Counted from the first letter of the stretch, positions 11,801-23,477 are shown. The stretch: 64,000 bases of DNA from Sordaria brevicollis (GCA_033439795.1 JAUTDP010000009.1:2914001-2978000); one strand, 5' to 3'. The notes: generated by a model not told the origin, from the letters alone. Program-made: numbers and translations.

Positions 11801-12163
11801 ACTACAAGTTTCGGCGCTGCACGGCTTGGTCAACTACGGCTACCATCAGTCCCAATACCATCGATGTCAACACCACCGATGCCGATGCCGAGGTCTATCC
11901 CGATCTCAATCCCTCCGACGATACCCACAGGTTGGGCAGGCTTCGTTGTCGACGAGCGCCTACCGGGCGAAGAGTTCGACAATTTCCAGCAGTTTGAGAG
12001 GGCGGCACTGGACCTGGGCATCAACAATCCCAGTGGTAGTCAACCGAGTAGTGGAAGCACCAGCACTGACGGAAGTGGACGGCAAAATTTTCACCGTGGA
12101 AGAGGAAATGGAGGTAGACATGAAGATAGGTGGGGAAGGTGGAATGAGGTGATGGCGTTGTGA
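8888..12163 (+). CDS. Clr5-domain protein with Met/Gly-rich low-complexity interior
   Basis: Two exons, 8888-9312 and 9370-12163, give 1072 residues. The 57-bp intron has GTATGC, GACTAAC and CTTCAG, and splicing joins the Clr5 domain across it: WEAKKDIIYDLYMNKNFILNDVVEIM...FKA in exon 1 and TARMYKGQFAKWRWAKYNK in exon 2 (about residues 110-165). Clr5 is a short N-terminal domain of fungal proteins, probably nucleic-acid binding. A Ser/Gln-rich leader precedes it. After it come a helical region (about 190-480) and two low-complexity parts. The first is a GMG/SMGM/GVG-type run (about 517-586) and the second is a Glu/Gly/Met-rich run with PMSLPMSVPM. Nuclear location is inferred, and the target is unknown. 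The start at 8888 is the first ATG in frame. The C-terminal half is unusual in composition but stays open for 2.8 kb, so it is probably translated. Confidence 0.84.
10976..11185 (+). repeat. Degenerate tandem repeat coding for Gly/Met-rich peptide
   Basis: Units of 6-12 bases around GGNATGGG and GGTNTGGG repeat imperfectly inside the Clr5-protein gene. They encode motifs such as SMGMDMSMG, GFGVGAGFG and LGIGAGLG. No unit is exact, so this is an old or selected expansion rather than a fresh microsatellite. Confidence 0.75.
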
Positions 12164-14239
12164 AAAGTTTGGGTCAATGGGTGTTTCATATGGCGGGTGG
12201 ATTTGGCAGGTTGGATGTGGCAGGTACGAAAAGTTGAAATAGGAAGGAACGATGCTCACCATGCATGAAGAGCAAAGCCACGGAGGCACCAATCGGTGGA
12301 ATGATGGATTGTTGGTTCAAATGCAAGATGTGCAATTTGCATGGATGCATTTTATTGTATGCTTCCATGTTTTGTGCATGAAGTTTTGGATCTTGGTTTT
12401 GGATGTCTGGGTTTTCATTTTAAACATACCACCCCGTTTGCACGTGTACTTTCTACCTGTGTTGAGTTTTTGTTGATGCTTCCGTGATGCAATACCTTAG
12501 GATAGGCGTTAGGTACCAACTACCAAGGCGTAATGGACTTCTCTGCTCTTTCACCATACTTGCATGGTGCTGTAGTAGTAAAGCATGCAATTATCCACTG
12601 ACCTGATAAATTCTGGTTTCTTTGTGTTTCGTTCTCTACATGTCCTCAAGAACTTCCACCTCCTTTACATATGCATGTTTGCCATGCATCAGCTCACAAC
12701 CAAAAGAAATCGTTGAACGCTACTGGCCAAACCCAATACCTCCATTAACTGTGGTGGTTACAGTCCATACCTAAGTCTAAGCCTTCTGCATGCTCCTCCA
12801 TACCACTTCTCAGCATCAATCGTTCGACTCGGCTTCAATGCCATATTAATGTACCACCCTCATATTGTTCATGCCGCCCAGAAATACACAGTACTCCTTA
12901 CCGGCGGGTATTGCACCGTATGTAGTCCATTTGCATTCTGCAAGCCTGATAAGCAAGTTCACAACGTTTTCAACGTTCCAAACACATGGTACCACAAACC
13001 ATCCTTGTCATCACACAGTTACACCAGATCACCAAAACGGCGTTGTGTCTCAGATTTCTCCGCTTTTTTGACGTTGTTCTAGACGTTTCGGGGCGGGAGG
13101 GAGTTGTTCTTTCGGCCGAACGTGATGTGAAGCGATGCGTTTGCGGGATTCGAGGACTCGGGCGGGTTTCGGTTGCCGGGACGGGAAGGCAATAAGATGC
13201 AGGAAAGATGTGGACGGGCCGAACGACAAGCTCAAATGTGATGGAAGGGAGAAAAGTCTAGTAGTGAATACTTGGAGGAAGAGGTGAGGGAAAGCAACCT
13301 CAAGGGGGGTATTAAAGAGCGGCAACTTCGTTATGCCAGGTAGGTGGCAGCGTGGTTGGGTAGCTATTGCTATCGCCCAGCTACGGTGTTATGCGATGTG
13401 ATTGACAGCGGCCGTCCGAAGAGTTGACCAAAACCTTTTACTGCGTCATTATCGAAGAGAGCGACCATTTGACGAGTTCGAGAATGAGAAGATAAAAAGT
13501 CGATAACATCATTGATGTTGACGTTGCGTTGCCAATTGGGCATGGTTGATGGTTGATGGGCTAACAGCCACTAACAGACGACAACGAGAAGGAGCGCGAC
13601 ACTTTCTTGGCAACAACGATCAACCCCAAAGTACGGATTGAAGATGTCGATGATTAACTTTCTCGTGCTTTTCAATTATGATAGTGAAGTTAGCGACTCC
13701 AACAATTGTAGGTATCGCCCTTCCCTTGTGGTGTTGCGCTCCGGAAGGATCATGATGACGTTAAGACTCGGTGGGGTGCCATCTCGATCTGCACCACTTA
13801 TACGCTCCCATGGCTGTCCTAATTGGGACGACACAACACCACACTCCCAACGGTACAAGAAGTCAAAGATGTAATGGCACGACTCCCTACCCAAACCAGA
13901 AGCAGAACATTCTGGCCACAATGAAGGGATTGACGAAGAGAGGGGAAGAGAAAGTCAATTGATCAATGATATCGAGGGATGGTGATCCACGGTTTGGACA
14001 AGCATGACGTGATGGATTTGATGTCATCAGCTTCGTGAGGAGGAGGTTCTCGTAGATATTTATCTTGAGGTCTACCGCTCTGGGGTGTCTCGCGTTCCCT
14101 TAATCAAGACCGACTACACATCAACACCAAAGAAGGAGACAAAACAGGTCTTAAACATCAGAATCTGCCCATAAACACCACACCAACACCATAACAACCC
14201 AACACCAACCACAAATACACACCACCCAAATAACCCAAG
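12164..14239. other. 2.1-kb gene-free region
   Basis: 12164-12450 is the likely 3' UTR of the Clr5 gene. 14100-14239 is an A/C-rich leader (repeated ACACCAACACC) typical of a fungal 5' UTR before the ATG at 14240. Between them I see only short frames without domain or codon signature, and no RNA gene. Confidence 0.45.
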
Positions 14240-15274
14240 ATGTCCTCCGACAACAAAAAGCAAGACCTCAACGCCCTCGCCTACTCCGCCGAGCGGGACC
14301 TCAACTCGTGGGAATCCAAAACGGGCCACCGGCGCACGGGGCTGGAAGACGACGCGGGCATCAACGAGTTCAACGCCTCGAAAAAATTTCCGGGTACCGA
14401 GATCCATTACGGCGATGACCTGGTAACTAACAAGAGTTACAACCGCAAGATCCCCCAGCAGGAAGGGGGGGATTTGGATGATAAGGGGCAGTAAGTCCAC
14501 CTGTTAGCAGTGTTGAGCGAAGCGAGACACAAAACCTTTCTCCTCTTGCAACTCTCCTCTCTGAAACCCCATTCCCCCCAACTGCCGTGTTTCTCGAAAC
14601 AGTTCTTCAAAACCAGTTCCCCAAGCCCGTTTTTTCAAGGCCCTCTTTCTTGAGCCCCCTTTCCCAGAGTCCCCTTTCCCACAACCCTCTTTCTATCCCA
14701 GAGCCCCCCCTTTTCCAGAACCCCTTTCGCATCCTCCGACCCATATCCCCATCACCAAACAACCCAAAAAGAACAGCAAAGAAACCTCAAACACGACGCT
14801 GACACTCAAAAACCCAGCCTCCTCCACGGCAGCGCCTACGAAGGCCTCGGCGGCCCCGAAACCAAAACCGCCCACCTCTACCAACACTCCCCCGGCCGCA
14901 TCGACGAGTCCGTGGTCCGCGACTGGGGCCTTAACCCCACCCAGCTCACAGCCGAAACCATCGACCCGTCCCGTCCCGATCTCCTGCCTTCCTCCATGGC
15001 CAAAGGTCACGGGTACGAGAACACCGAGGGCAAGCCCCGGAGGCACCAGGAGGGAGTTTTGGAAAGTGGCAGGAAGGCGGCGCAGATGAATGTTTATGGG
15101 GAAGAGCAGGCGCAAGAGATGGGGCTGGGTAAGGACGTGCCGAGGGGGGCGAAGGGGGGGAATAAATGGCGGGGTTCGGAGTGGGAGAGGAGGGAGGGGG
15201 TGGAGGATGAGGGGGCGGATATGAATGAGGTGCCGCCGGAGAGTGTGGTTGAGGTTAGTCATAATCTTCGTTAG
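14240..15274 (+). CDS. Small hydrophilic protein of unknown function
   Basis: Exon 1 is 14240-14490 and exon 2 is 14818-15274, giving 235 residues. The intron (327 bp) has GTAAGT, a GCTGAC branch site and an ACCCAG acceptor, and splicing gives DDKGHLLHGSAYEGLGGPE across the junction. The protein is charged, without signal peptide or membrane segment: ALAYSAERDLNSWESKTGHRR early, QHSPGRIDESVVRDWGLNP in the middle, and a basic/acidic tail ending VVEVSHNLR. This looks like an intrinsically disordered, soluble protein. I do not recognise the family. The intron is CT-rich with degenerate CCCCTTTCCCAGAG repeats. The downstream neighbour is convergent, 430 bp away. Confidence 0.72.
14600..14725 (+). 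repeat. Degenerate CT-rich repeats inside an intron
   Basis: Imperfect copies of CCCCTTTCCCAGAG/CCCTCTTTC repeat through the intron of the gene at 14240-15274. They explain a spurious 71-codon open frame there. Confidence 0.55.
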
Positions 15275-15704
15275 GGGGTGAGGATGTGGGTGAGGAAGGG
15301 ATGGAAAGGGTTGAAGAGGTAGGAAAGAGTTAGGTTGGGAAGGGTTTGGAAGATGTAGGAGTTATGATTGTATGAAATGTACAAAGTATCATGACCTGTA
15401 GAATGTATGATAAGTGTACTTGACATGCAATGTTCTCGTTTTACCTTGATCAACTTGTACCCTACCGAGACTTTGCATGAACTGCTAAATGTACTTCTTC
15501 TATTTGGCTGTCTGTTGCTCGAGTGCTGTCTGGTCTATCGTCTATCTGCAACTCTAACTGTAAGCTCAACATCCACCACCATCATCATGCCAAATCGGAC
15601 GATAACTGCGTTGTTCCCTCGCCTTCCTCCATCAGCTATTACTTCCCTACTCACCACTTCCCTTACCCACCTGCCCTTCTATACCCCCTATCCAACTCAC
15701 GTCC
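15275..15704. other. Shared 3' region of two convergent genes
   Basis: Only 3' UTRs and terminators are expected here. Nothing else is seen. Confidence 0.5.
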
Positions 15705-17218
15705 CTAATCGAACGCGCTCCCAACATCCTCCTCCTCCTTTCGTTCCTCCTTCTTCTTCAAACACCCCCTAATAAACCCCACCAACGGCCCAACCCACTC
15801 CTTACTAACCGGCACATAATGCCCCCCCGGATGCGTCACCTCCACCGCCCCCTCACAAGCCTCAATCAACCTCCTACTCCTCGCCTCCTCCACCACCGTA
15901 TCCAAACTCCCCAAGAAATGCAACGTCGGCGTCTTCACCTTCGGCGTCCACATCCACCCCAACTCCTCCGGCAGCGCAAAAAACCCGCTATAACTCACAC
16001 AAAACTTCAACGGCTGTCCTTTATTCGCCTCTCTCAACTCCTTTACCCAGCTTTCATGGGACGGGGTTGTCACCGGGCGGGGGGTGTTGGGGGAGATGTG
16101 CTCGAGAGCAGCGGTTAACATCGCCGCCATCGCCCCGCCTTGGCTAAATCCAATTACCCCGTCTACTACCTCACTCCTTACCACCCCGCGAAGCTCCTTG
16201 GGCTCGTCCACACCCTCCTCCCCAACCTTTTTATCGGTGACAATCCCATCTGATACAACCGCCCCCTCATTCACAGCACGAATCGTCTCCGCCAGCCTCT
16301 CAAACCCCTCGTTGATAAAACGGTAGTTCCAGGTTGCTTCCTCGCGGCGGAACCAGGCCCAGCTATCAGTGAGTTCCGTGTCGGAGGCGGAGCCTGGTCC
16401 GCCGGAGTCAGAGTCGTGAGGGGAGGAAGAGGAGGGGACGAAACCGGGGATGTCGGAGACGGATAGGCGGTTGGGGGCGGTGGGGTAGATTAGGGTGGGA
16501 ACGAGGTTGAGAGGGGAAAAGGATTTGGCGAGGAGTTTTTCGAGGGCGCGGGTTTTGGCGCGGAAGAGGGGGCCGGATTGGGTGTACCCTGGTGGTTCTT
16601 GTTAGTTTGAGTTCGTGGGAGGGTTGGGTGGGAGGAGGAAGGAGGAGGGGGAGAAAGGATGGGACTATGGGAGGTGAGGGTATGAGAGGTGAGGGTATGA
16701 GAGGTGAGGGTATGAGAGGGGGTTGAAATGGGGAAAAGGGGGTTGGAAAGGAAATGAGAGTGGTGATGTGATGGGTGAGATGAAGCTGTTCGTGATGGGT
16801 TTGATGGGTGGTGAGAGATGTGATGACTGATGAGGTGACCAGGGCAGCCCGCGGTGAACACGCTCGGTGAGTGAGGTGAGAGCGCGGGGTCATGAGGGGC
16901 AATCATCCGTGCAGTCGCAAACTTACCATGAAGCATCAATATCTTAACCTCCCTCTTGACCGGCTTCGGCTTCGCATTGGCGGCATTGGGATGAGGCGGT
17001 CTGTTCTGTTTTTTGTTGTTCTTTTGCTGCTGCTGCTGCTGGGCGGCTGGCGCGGGCGTGGTTGAAGCCGATGACTCGACGGGAGTTGATTGCGCGCTGT
17101 CGGCCATTGTGCGAGTGGACTGAATTTGTGAGGCAGCGCTGATTGATATGTATCGCGATAGTTGAACGCTCAGAACTTGCAGTGATCTGGCGGGTGTACG
17201 GGTGAGGATGCGAAACAT
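15705..17218 (-). CDS. FSH1-type serine hydrolase (alpha/beta hydrolase), possible mitochondrial isoform
   Basis: Exon 1 runs 17218-16927 and exon 2 runs 16588-15705, separated by a 338-bp intron (GTAAGT..CCACCAG). The splice rebuilds the strand-1 motif KILMLHGYTQSGPLF that opens FSH1-family hydrolases. The nucleophile is the Ser of GFSQGGAMAA. The acid is probably Asp in GSLDTVV and the base His in HPGGHYVP, so the triad is complete. An acidic insert (SSSSPHDSDSGGPGS) separates strand 1 from the nucleophile. Two in-frame starts are plausible. The ATG at 17107 gives a 354-residue protein opening MADSAQST with a Gln run. The ATG at 17218 gives 391 residues with MFRILTRTPARSLQVLS, an Arg-rich amphipathic leader typical of mitochondrial import. 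The substrate is unknown, as for most of the family. Confidence 0.88.
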
Positions 17219-18156
17219 GAAGTAGGTGAAATGGGATGAGTCGTGTCGATGTGACTGAGGCGGCGGATTTTCGGCTGACTGAGCTGCGCCCGTTCGGAGC
17301 CTCGTGAGATTAGAAATCAGGGGGCAACGATAAGAACACTGCCACGAGAATCGGATGACAACAACACACAACACCTTATGATTGAGAGATGGATTCATTT
17401 TCATGACCTGTTTATTTGTTTATTCCTGGGGCTACATGACGTCGTCGCCAAGGGCAGATCTATCTTTAAATCTACGATTCACTCACCTTCGTCTTCTCTC
17501 ATCCCCAAAAACCCAAGAAGCGCGCCTGAACCCCCGAACAACAATGTAACCTCTACTGATTCCCATATATCCGTAAGATGCAAAACGATCTCTCAACATG
17601 GGCGCCCAGCAATGGGTCTATATAATTCCTCTATGCCAGTGCGAAAACACTCATATCCACGGGAAAAGGATGTGAAAGTCGATTTGACACGCCGAAGCGC
17701 ATCTACTGGCAATGCTTGTGAAGCATGATATCCCCTAACTTCAAATGGACCGCACAGAGATGGAAGGAGGCGCATTGTCGGAATTGCACGCACTTGCCAT
17801 GCCGCTGTGTCGTCTGCGCCCGTTTCCCTCAAATCCTCCATTATTTCCCCAGCACCTGCTCTTCCGCATTCCTTCCGGCGCATCGTGTTTGTCGTCGTCG
17901 TTGTTCGAATCGCATGGTCGCAAATCACTCTCGTATCGCAATGAACAGCGAATCCGACACGCAAGTCACTTTGCATTCCCATCCCACTGATAATGTACAC
18001 TTTGGCGCGCCAGTCTCCCTTGCTGAAAGAAATAACGGTCGGTCCATTGGGTTCGGGGTTCTCAATAAAAAGATAGGTCTAGGGTGTCTGCCAAAAGCTG
18101 TCTCGTTCGTGTCGTGCTATCGCATCATTCCACCATCTTTCGGGACAGCAATCGCT
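17219..18156. other. Spacer between two minus-strand genes, promoter of the hydrolase
   Basis: Longer open frames here (135 codons minus, 208 codons plus) have no family features, and the plus-strand one overlaps the ATP18 exon at 18157-18215. I treat the stretch as non-coding. Confidence 0.5.
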
Positions 18157-18633
18157 TTAGTGGGCGGGCTTGTTCTTGGCGTAGATGTTGCGGGGGTCGT
18201 TCTTCCACTCGTCGGCTGTTGTTTTCTCGCGGTTAGACGTGGGTGTCCCATCATGGAGGATGGATATATAAAACATCGGGGAGGTGTTCGTAGGAGAGGT
18301 TGGCGCAACGTACACTGCATGAGAGCGCCCTGGAGAGAGTTGATACCGTAGGCAATGACCAAACCTGGGTGTGTGTTAGTTGGTGTCCTTCCCATGATCT
18401 ATCCTCGTCGTAGTGTATATGTCATCGTCGTCGTCGGAATTGTCGTCGGGCATTCGATCGGTCCGGAATATCAAGTGTCGCGGGGGAGCATACCGGCAGC
18501 GAAGAAGGGAGCCATCGGCCGCACTGTGACATGTATTAGCAGGCATTCACACATCGCAAAGGGAGATCTACGACGGCAACATACAAACGGGCGTGGGGAA
18601 CTTCTTGAGGGGGGTGACGCCGAACCAAGACAT
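18157..18633 (-). CDS. atp18: Mitochondrial F1Fo ATP synthase subunit i/j (ATP18)
   Basis: Four small exons on the minus strand, 18633-18585, 18523-18494, 18364-18314 and 18215-18157, join to a 62-residue protein. Introns of 61, 129 and 98 bp all have canonical ends (GTATGT, GTATGC and GTACGT donors; CACAG, CCCAG and AACAG acceptors), and at least introns 1 and 3 have CTAAT/CTAAC branch sites. The product reads MSWFGVTPLKKFPTPVLRPM, then a single hydrophobic helix (APFFAAGLVIAYGINSL), and ends DEWKNDPRNIYAKNKPAH. The KFPTP start, the central helix and the NDPRN tail match subunit i/j of fungal ATP synthase, a small inner-membrane Fo subunit linked to dimer stability. Because the exons are 30-59 bases long, the gene is invisible to ORF finding. 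The total length is a whole number of codons and every phase fits. Confidence 0.92.
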
Positions 18634-20143
18634 GTTGACGGTATTTGCGGGCTAACTGGGTTGAAGTCCGGGAGTGGGTTTGTATCGGGGCAAGGTGACG
18701 GAGGATGGGCTCGGGTCTGTCAAGGCGAGCGTTTTTCGTGAGCTTGCCGTCCGCGGCCGATGGGTGGGTGCCTGGTATGTCAGGTGTCAAGTCTGGCAAG
18801 AGGCCCAAGCTCCAAGCTGTCGAGGTCGAGAGCTGAATGGTCTGTGCTCTATCTCTGGTCCAAGATCACGTGCACCTCTCTCTCAATCGGTGAGTGACTC
18901 CATTTCGTGACATCATACCCCGCACTCCCGTTTGCGGGAACGGTCCACTTCATTCTGAACTGTCTCATTGGCTGACTGGTAGTCACTGATGGAGTTCGAG
19001 GACCCTGCTGGACAACAGGATGAACAGGGGCAGCTCTTCTTCGCTTGCTTCCACTCTCCAGGGCTCTTCCAGGGCAATGTGCCTGTTGGTTTGTCTGAAT
19101 CATGTTGACCTCCAAAAACAGGGCAAAGTAAACAAGACAGAGCCCAGCCGGAGAGATGGATCAACAAGGGGTCTCGGGAGGTGAGGTCGATGCTGTTGGG
19201 CTGTTTTCCCCATAGAGAAGTGATTGTCTGTTTGTTGAAGGTGTTTATTATTTCTGTCTTGTCGTCCTCAAAGTCTAAACATCTCCCCTTTCTCTTGTTT
19301 ACATATGATACACCACCCAGCTGAGAGAGACAGACATCCAGACACGATCATCACCACCACCACCACCACTCCGAGACCAAGACAGTTAGACTGCGGGGAA
19401 ATATCAGACTCACCATCATCAACACCTCCTCACTGCTACCCTAGGCAGTTGAAGTGACACAGCCTACCCGACAATCACTGCCCATCCAATAACCCGTCAT
19501 CCCCCTCCTCCTTTATTAAGTCCCTTCGTTTTCACCCGGACCTCTTTTCCTACCAAACTTTCTCTTCCATTGCCGTTCCATTGCTGGCTGATATTGTTGT
19601 GTGTGCCTCACATCCCGTGTGCCGTGCAGTAACAATAGCTCCCAGTGTGTGGTTGTCAGAGAAACGAGCACTTCCCGCTTCCCATCACAACTTCCCCGCA
19701 CGCAACCGAAACGCACGCCTTCCCGCTGTTCTTGCTGTCTGCTGTCTGTCTGGTCTCTTGCTGTCAAAGCCGCTTCTTCCCCTCCCAAACCCAGGAACTG
19801 GAAAGGAACACAACACCAAACACTCAACTGCAACTTCCCAGGACGCTGTCCAACATCGGAACATCACATCAACCCATAAACAACAGGATCGTGCGATATT
19901 GACTATATCGGCCCATTCCAGGAGTGTCGCAAACAAAGGAAGCGACAGTTACATTAGGAGGACGTACCCCAGGCGTACTCGCACCAAACGGATACAACCG
20001 TCAACCGAGCCCAACTCGACCGCATTCGTCGCAGGAACCTCGCTTGTCGCATTCGACCAACACCACCACCATTGTTAGACCTCGACAGTTCAACTTCCTC
20101 CGTACAACAATCAAGACGACCAAAAGTCAAAACCACCGAAAAG
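18634..20143. other. Divergent promoter region of ATP18 and NIPSNAP genes, with a long leader
   Basis: ATP18 is read leftward from 18633 and NIPSNAP rightward from 20144, so the 1.5 kb between them holds both promoters. About 19300-20143 is rich in CA/CT and ACCACCACC runs, typical of a long fungal 5' UTR. It holds several upstream ATGs, so the real mRNA start matters for translation. No other gene is supported. Confidence 0.5.
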
Positions 20144-21554
20144 ATGCTATCACCCCGCGCCCTGCGCTCCATGCGCCCAACCGCCCTCTCAGGACTCCGA
20201 CCCTTCAGCACCACTCCGACAATCCTCTCCAAGCCTCCAACCCCCTCCCTGGCCGACATCAAACCCAACAACGTCGAATCCTTCAACTCCAAGCAGAAAC
20301 TCTTCCGGGAACAGCTAGCAGAGCAGAAGCGACAGCAGGAAGCGAGTGCGTTATCGTCCATCCTTTCCCAATCCTCCCCATCCTCTTCTTCCTCCCCCTT
20401 TTCCTCCTCCACCTCCTCTTCTCCCACCACTTCCAGTAACACCCAAACAGAAACAGCCCAGCTCGCAGCCGCCGAAGCAGCCGCCCACGAACCACCGCGC
20501 AAAGCCGGCCCGCTCACGAACCTTATCTACGGCACCAAAGAAGGTCGGGAATTGGATGCTCAATTGGAGGCGAGTTTCAGTCAGGTCCTGGCGAGGGGGA
20601 AGTATGTGCATAGCATCACGTTTGATCAGGTGAAACCGGAGTGCGTGGATGAGTATGTGGGACTGGTGGGGGAGCATTATCCGAGGTGGGCGAAGGATGA
20701 GTCGATGAAGGTTAATCTTGTGGGGAGCTGGAGGGGGGAGGTGGGGGATGTTGATACTTTTGGTGAGTTTTTCTTTTCGTTCTTTTGGGTGAAAGAGGTT
20801 GTGAGATGGGAGGGAGGGGATGACGCTGCGTTGGTTTTTCTGGACATTGCTGGACTCGATTCTCGGTTTTGACGGTGGTTCCTCTTGGTTGCTCCTGCTG
20901 GACAATGCGGCCACCAAGAATGGCCAAATCGAGCACAGCAGACACGAAAGAAAAAAACCAGCGGCGTCACCCACCACCCTCTTCTACCCATGAAAACCCT
21001 CTCAACCTCAGCCCCTCTACCTTACATTTGGACTCTCAGAAACACCAAACTAACACATAAAAACAACAGTCCACATCTGGGAATACCAACGCTACACCGG
21101 CCTCCACTCCTCCCTCTCCACACTCCGCTCCTCCCCCTCCTACCCCTCCTTCACCCGCCAACTCTCCCCCCTCCTCCACTCGCGCCACACCTCCCTAATG
21201 CAAGAATTCTCCTTCTGGCCCACCACCCCTCCTCGCCAACTCGGCGGCATCTTTGAACTCCGCTCCTACACTTTACACCCCGGCAACCTGCTAGAATGGG
21301 AAACCCACTGGCGGCGGGGTCTCAAAGCTAGACGGGAGGTGATGGAAGGGGTAGGCGCTTGGTTTGTGCAGATTGGGGAGTTAAATACCGTTCATCATCT
21401 TTGGCAGTTTGCGGACCTCGAGGAGAGGAGACGGCAGCGGGAGGAGAGCTGGGCGATTAAGGGGTGGGCGGAGACGGTGCATAAGACTGTTCCGCTGATT
21501 CAGACGATGAAGAGTCGGATTTTGGTGCCGATGAGTTGGAGTCCTGTTGCTTAA
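20144..21554 (+). CDS. Mitochondrial NIPSNAP-domain protein
   Basis: Exons 20144-20762 and 21070-21554 give 367 residues. The 307-bp intron has GTGAGT, CTAAC and ACAACAG. I start at 20144 (MLSPRALRSMRPTALSGLRPFSTT) because this is a textbook mitochondrial presequence. The frame is open back to 20072, but that extension looks like leader. A Ser/Gln/Ala-rich linker (about 60-125) follows. The NIPSNAP domain then appears twice. The first copy is GKYVHSITFDQVKPECVDEYVGL with LVGSWRGEVGDVDTFVHIWEY completed across the splice. The second is GGIFELRSYTLHPGNLLEWETHW with VGAWFVQIGELNTVHHLWQFADLEERRRQRE. The family acts in mitochondria (matrix or membrane-associated); its biochemical role is not settled. 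Confidence 0.92.
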
Positions 21555-21702
21555 TCGCTAAGGTTGAGTTGAGGGAATAGGGGAGAGATGGGGGAATAGA
21601 GGAGAAATGTTGAAGATGGGAAAGAGATGGTAATGATATCGAATTTGGAGGATAATGGGATCATGTTAATGCTGCGTTTTTGTCATGTTAGGAGTATAGG
21701 CG

Positions 21703-21917
21703 AGTTAAGCGAATTAGCGCTTATGTCTGGAAGTTCATATAGACAAATACCATTTGTATTTGTACCCAAAAGTCTATCCGCAAAACTAATATGTCGAGTG
21801 CTTAGAAAACTAGCGGAGTCGAATTAGGCGAATACTGAGATGATATCTGGAAGTTGATAGGCGAATACCATTGTATTTGTACCCAAAAATCCCCTATAAA
21901 ACTAATCTGTCAAGTAC
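21703..21917 (+). repeat. Two degenerate direct repeats, about 120-bp period
   Basis: The block with CTGGAAGTT...AAATACCATTTGTATTTGTACCCAAAA...AAAACTAATNTGTC (21724-21800) recurs at 21844-21917 with about 15-20 percent change. GCGAATTAG/GCGAATAC words precede both copies. It lies between the 3' ends of NIPSNAP and RAV2. Confidence 0.7.
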
Positions 21918-22176
21918 CAACCAAAGAGAAAAGACACGCCTGCTAACAATAAACCGACTGACTACTTCCATCAATGCCCAAAAAAAAAAAAAAAACTGCC
22001 ATCTAAGGACAACAATGCCGAAAACAACACATAAACCCCTTGGTATAAAACGTCCTATCCAACTCCAGCCAATGCGAACAACAACATCTTCTACCTCCAT
22101 AAACACTATCCATCTCCCCCGTCCCATCAATCCCCATATAACTCTCAATCCCTGAGGACAGCAGCCGTCGGGCCCA

Positions 22177-23477
22177 CTAATCCTCCAGCTCCTCTCCCAT
22201 CACCGCCGCCAGATTCCTTCTCGCCAAGCCCAGGGTATGTCCCAAAGCCGTCAACTTTGCTGCCAACGACAGCAGACTAGGGTCGGCGCTTTCCACCCGC
22301 ACTTTTTCTCGGACGTAGACGTCTACTTGTTTTTTATCCTGTTGTTGTTGCTGTCCCTGTCCCTGTTTCTTCCCTGTCGTGGTAGCCCCGGACTTTATGG
22401 TGGATAGAGAAGACGAAGAAGGCATCACACCCCCCGGACTTCCCCCCGGCCCCGCGGTATGTTCCTCCCCGGCACAACAAAACCCAAACACGCGATCTGC
22501 TTCATCATGTTCCAACCGTCTGGCCGTGCCGATGGCAAAGGCGAGCTTGGTGCCGAAACCGACGGGCGCGTCGGCGGCTTCGAGACTGCGTAGCCAGAGG
22601 ACTATGCTCGATTCTTGGATGCTGAGGTGGAAGGATATTGGTGGGATGGGAGTGGCGGAGGGATGGCTGGTGTTTGAGCCTGCGGCGGCGGTCAGGGGGG
22701 GGACGAAGTGGGAGGGGGCGATGGAGCGGGTTGTCCAGGAGGGGTCGGCGGCTGTTACGAGCGGTGGGCCCTTGAGGATGGAGATGGATTCGGAGATTGA
22801 TTGTGATAAGAGGCGGAGTTGGGAGGATAAGAAGGCCGGGGAGGAAAGTTGTGGACTGGGGCTCGTTGAGGAGGTGGAGGGGGTGGTGGGCGATTCGGTC
22901 GGGTAGGTGAATGATAAAGTCATGGTTAGGAGGTCGAGTGAGTGGGTGAGGAGGGTGTGCAGGGTGACGAGCGGCGCGAGGTGGATGGGGTGGTCGGGGT
23001 TTATGGTGAGGGTTTGTTGGGGGAGGGTTTTGAGGCGGAGGTGGATGGTCTGGTAACATGCTTGTTAGTTGAAGTCAAGGAGAGGAGGGAAGGGAAGAAA
23101 GGAGACATACCCCCTTGACTATTCGTGTTCCGACTCGTGTTATGTGGCCTTTGACTATCTCGTTCCGTGGTGTGCTGAGTACCAAGGTGCTCCCGGGGTC
23201 TATGGGCGCAAGCAGCGCATAGCAGTCTTCGAGGCCATGTTTGAGGTTGGTGAGCGTTTCGCGGAGTTCCGAGACGAGCCAGTCGAGTTCGCGTTTCTGT
23301 TGAGGGAGGCGCCGAAAGGGCGGGTCAATTAGTTCCCAGCCTTCACATATATCTACAGCCATGATTTCGTAACCACATCGATGATCCGATGAAGAAGTTG
23401 GAGAGACCTACTTGTGATGTCTCGACTCTGGATTTAAGGTGTTCTGGCGCAATAGGTGGCCAGATCTCGACAGACAT
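22177..23477 (-). CDS. rav2: RAV2/Rogdi-family regulator of V-ATPase assembly (RAVE subunit)
   Basis: Three exons on the minus strand, 23477-23412, 23296-23111 and 23049-22177, give 374 residues, with introns of 115 and 61 bp. Intron 1 uses GTAGGT, the branch site CTAAT and the acceptor CAACAG in phase 0, so ETSQ joins KRELDWLVSELRETL. The protein opens MSVEIWPPIAPEHLKSR. An alpha-helical N-terminus (RELDWLVSELRETLTNLKHGLEDCYALL) leads into KGHITRVGTRIVKG and TIHLRLKTLPQQTLTI. The later part has LSFHLSIQESSIVLWLRSLE and ends ARRNLAAVMGEELED. This is the layout of Rogdi/Rav2. In yeast Rav2 belongs to the RAVE complex that reassembles the vacuolar proton ATPase. Insertions rich in Ser, Pro and Gln (QGQGQQQQQ) are typical of filamentous fungi. 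It is divergent from POP7, with 589 bp between the starts. Confidence 0.86.

Noticed and set aside
17725..18351. 208-codon plus-strand frame
   Set aside because: It overlaps the ATP18 exon at 18157-18215 antisense and has no family features.
19516..20078. Open frames of 60-165 codons upstream of NIPSNAP
   Set aside because: CA/CT-rich leader sequence keeps several frames open at once. The mitochondrial presequence fixes the real start at 20144.
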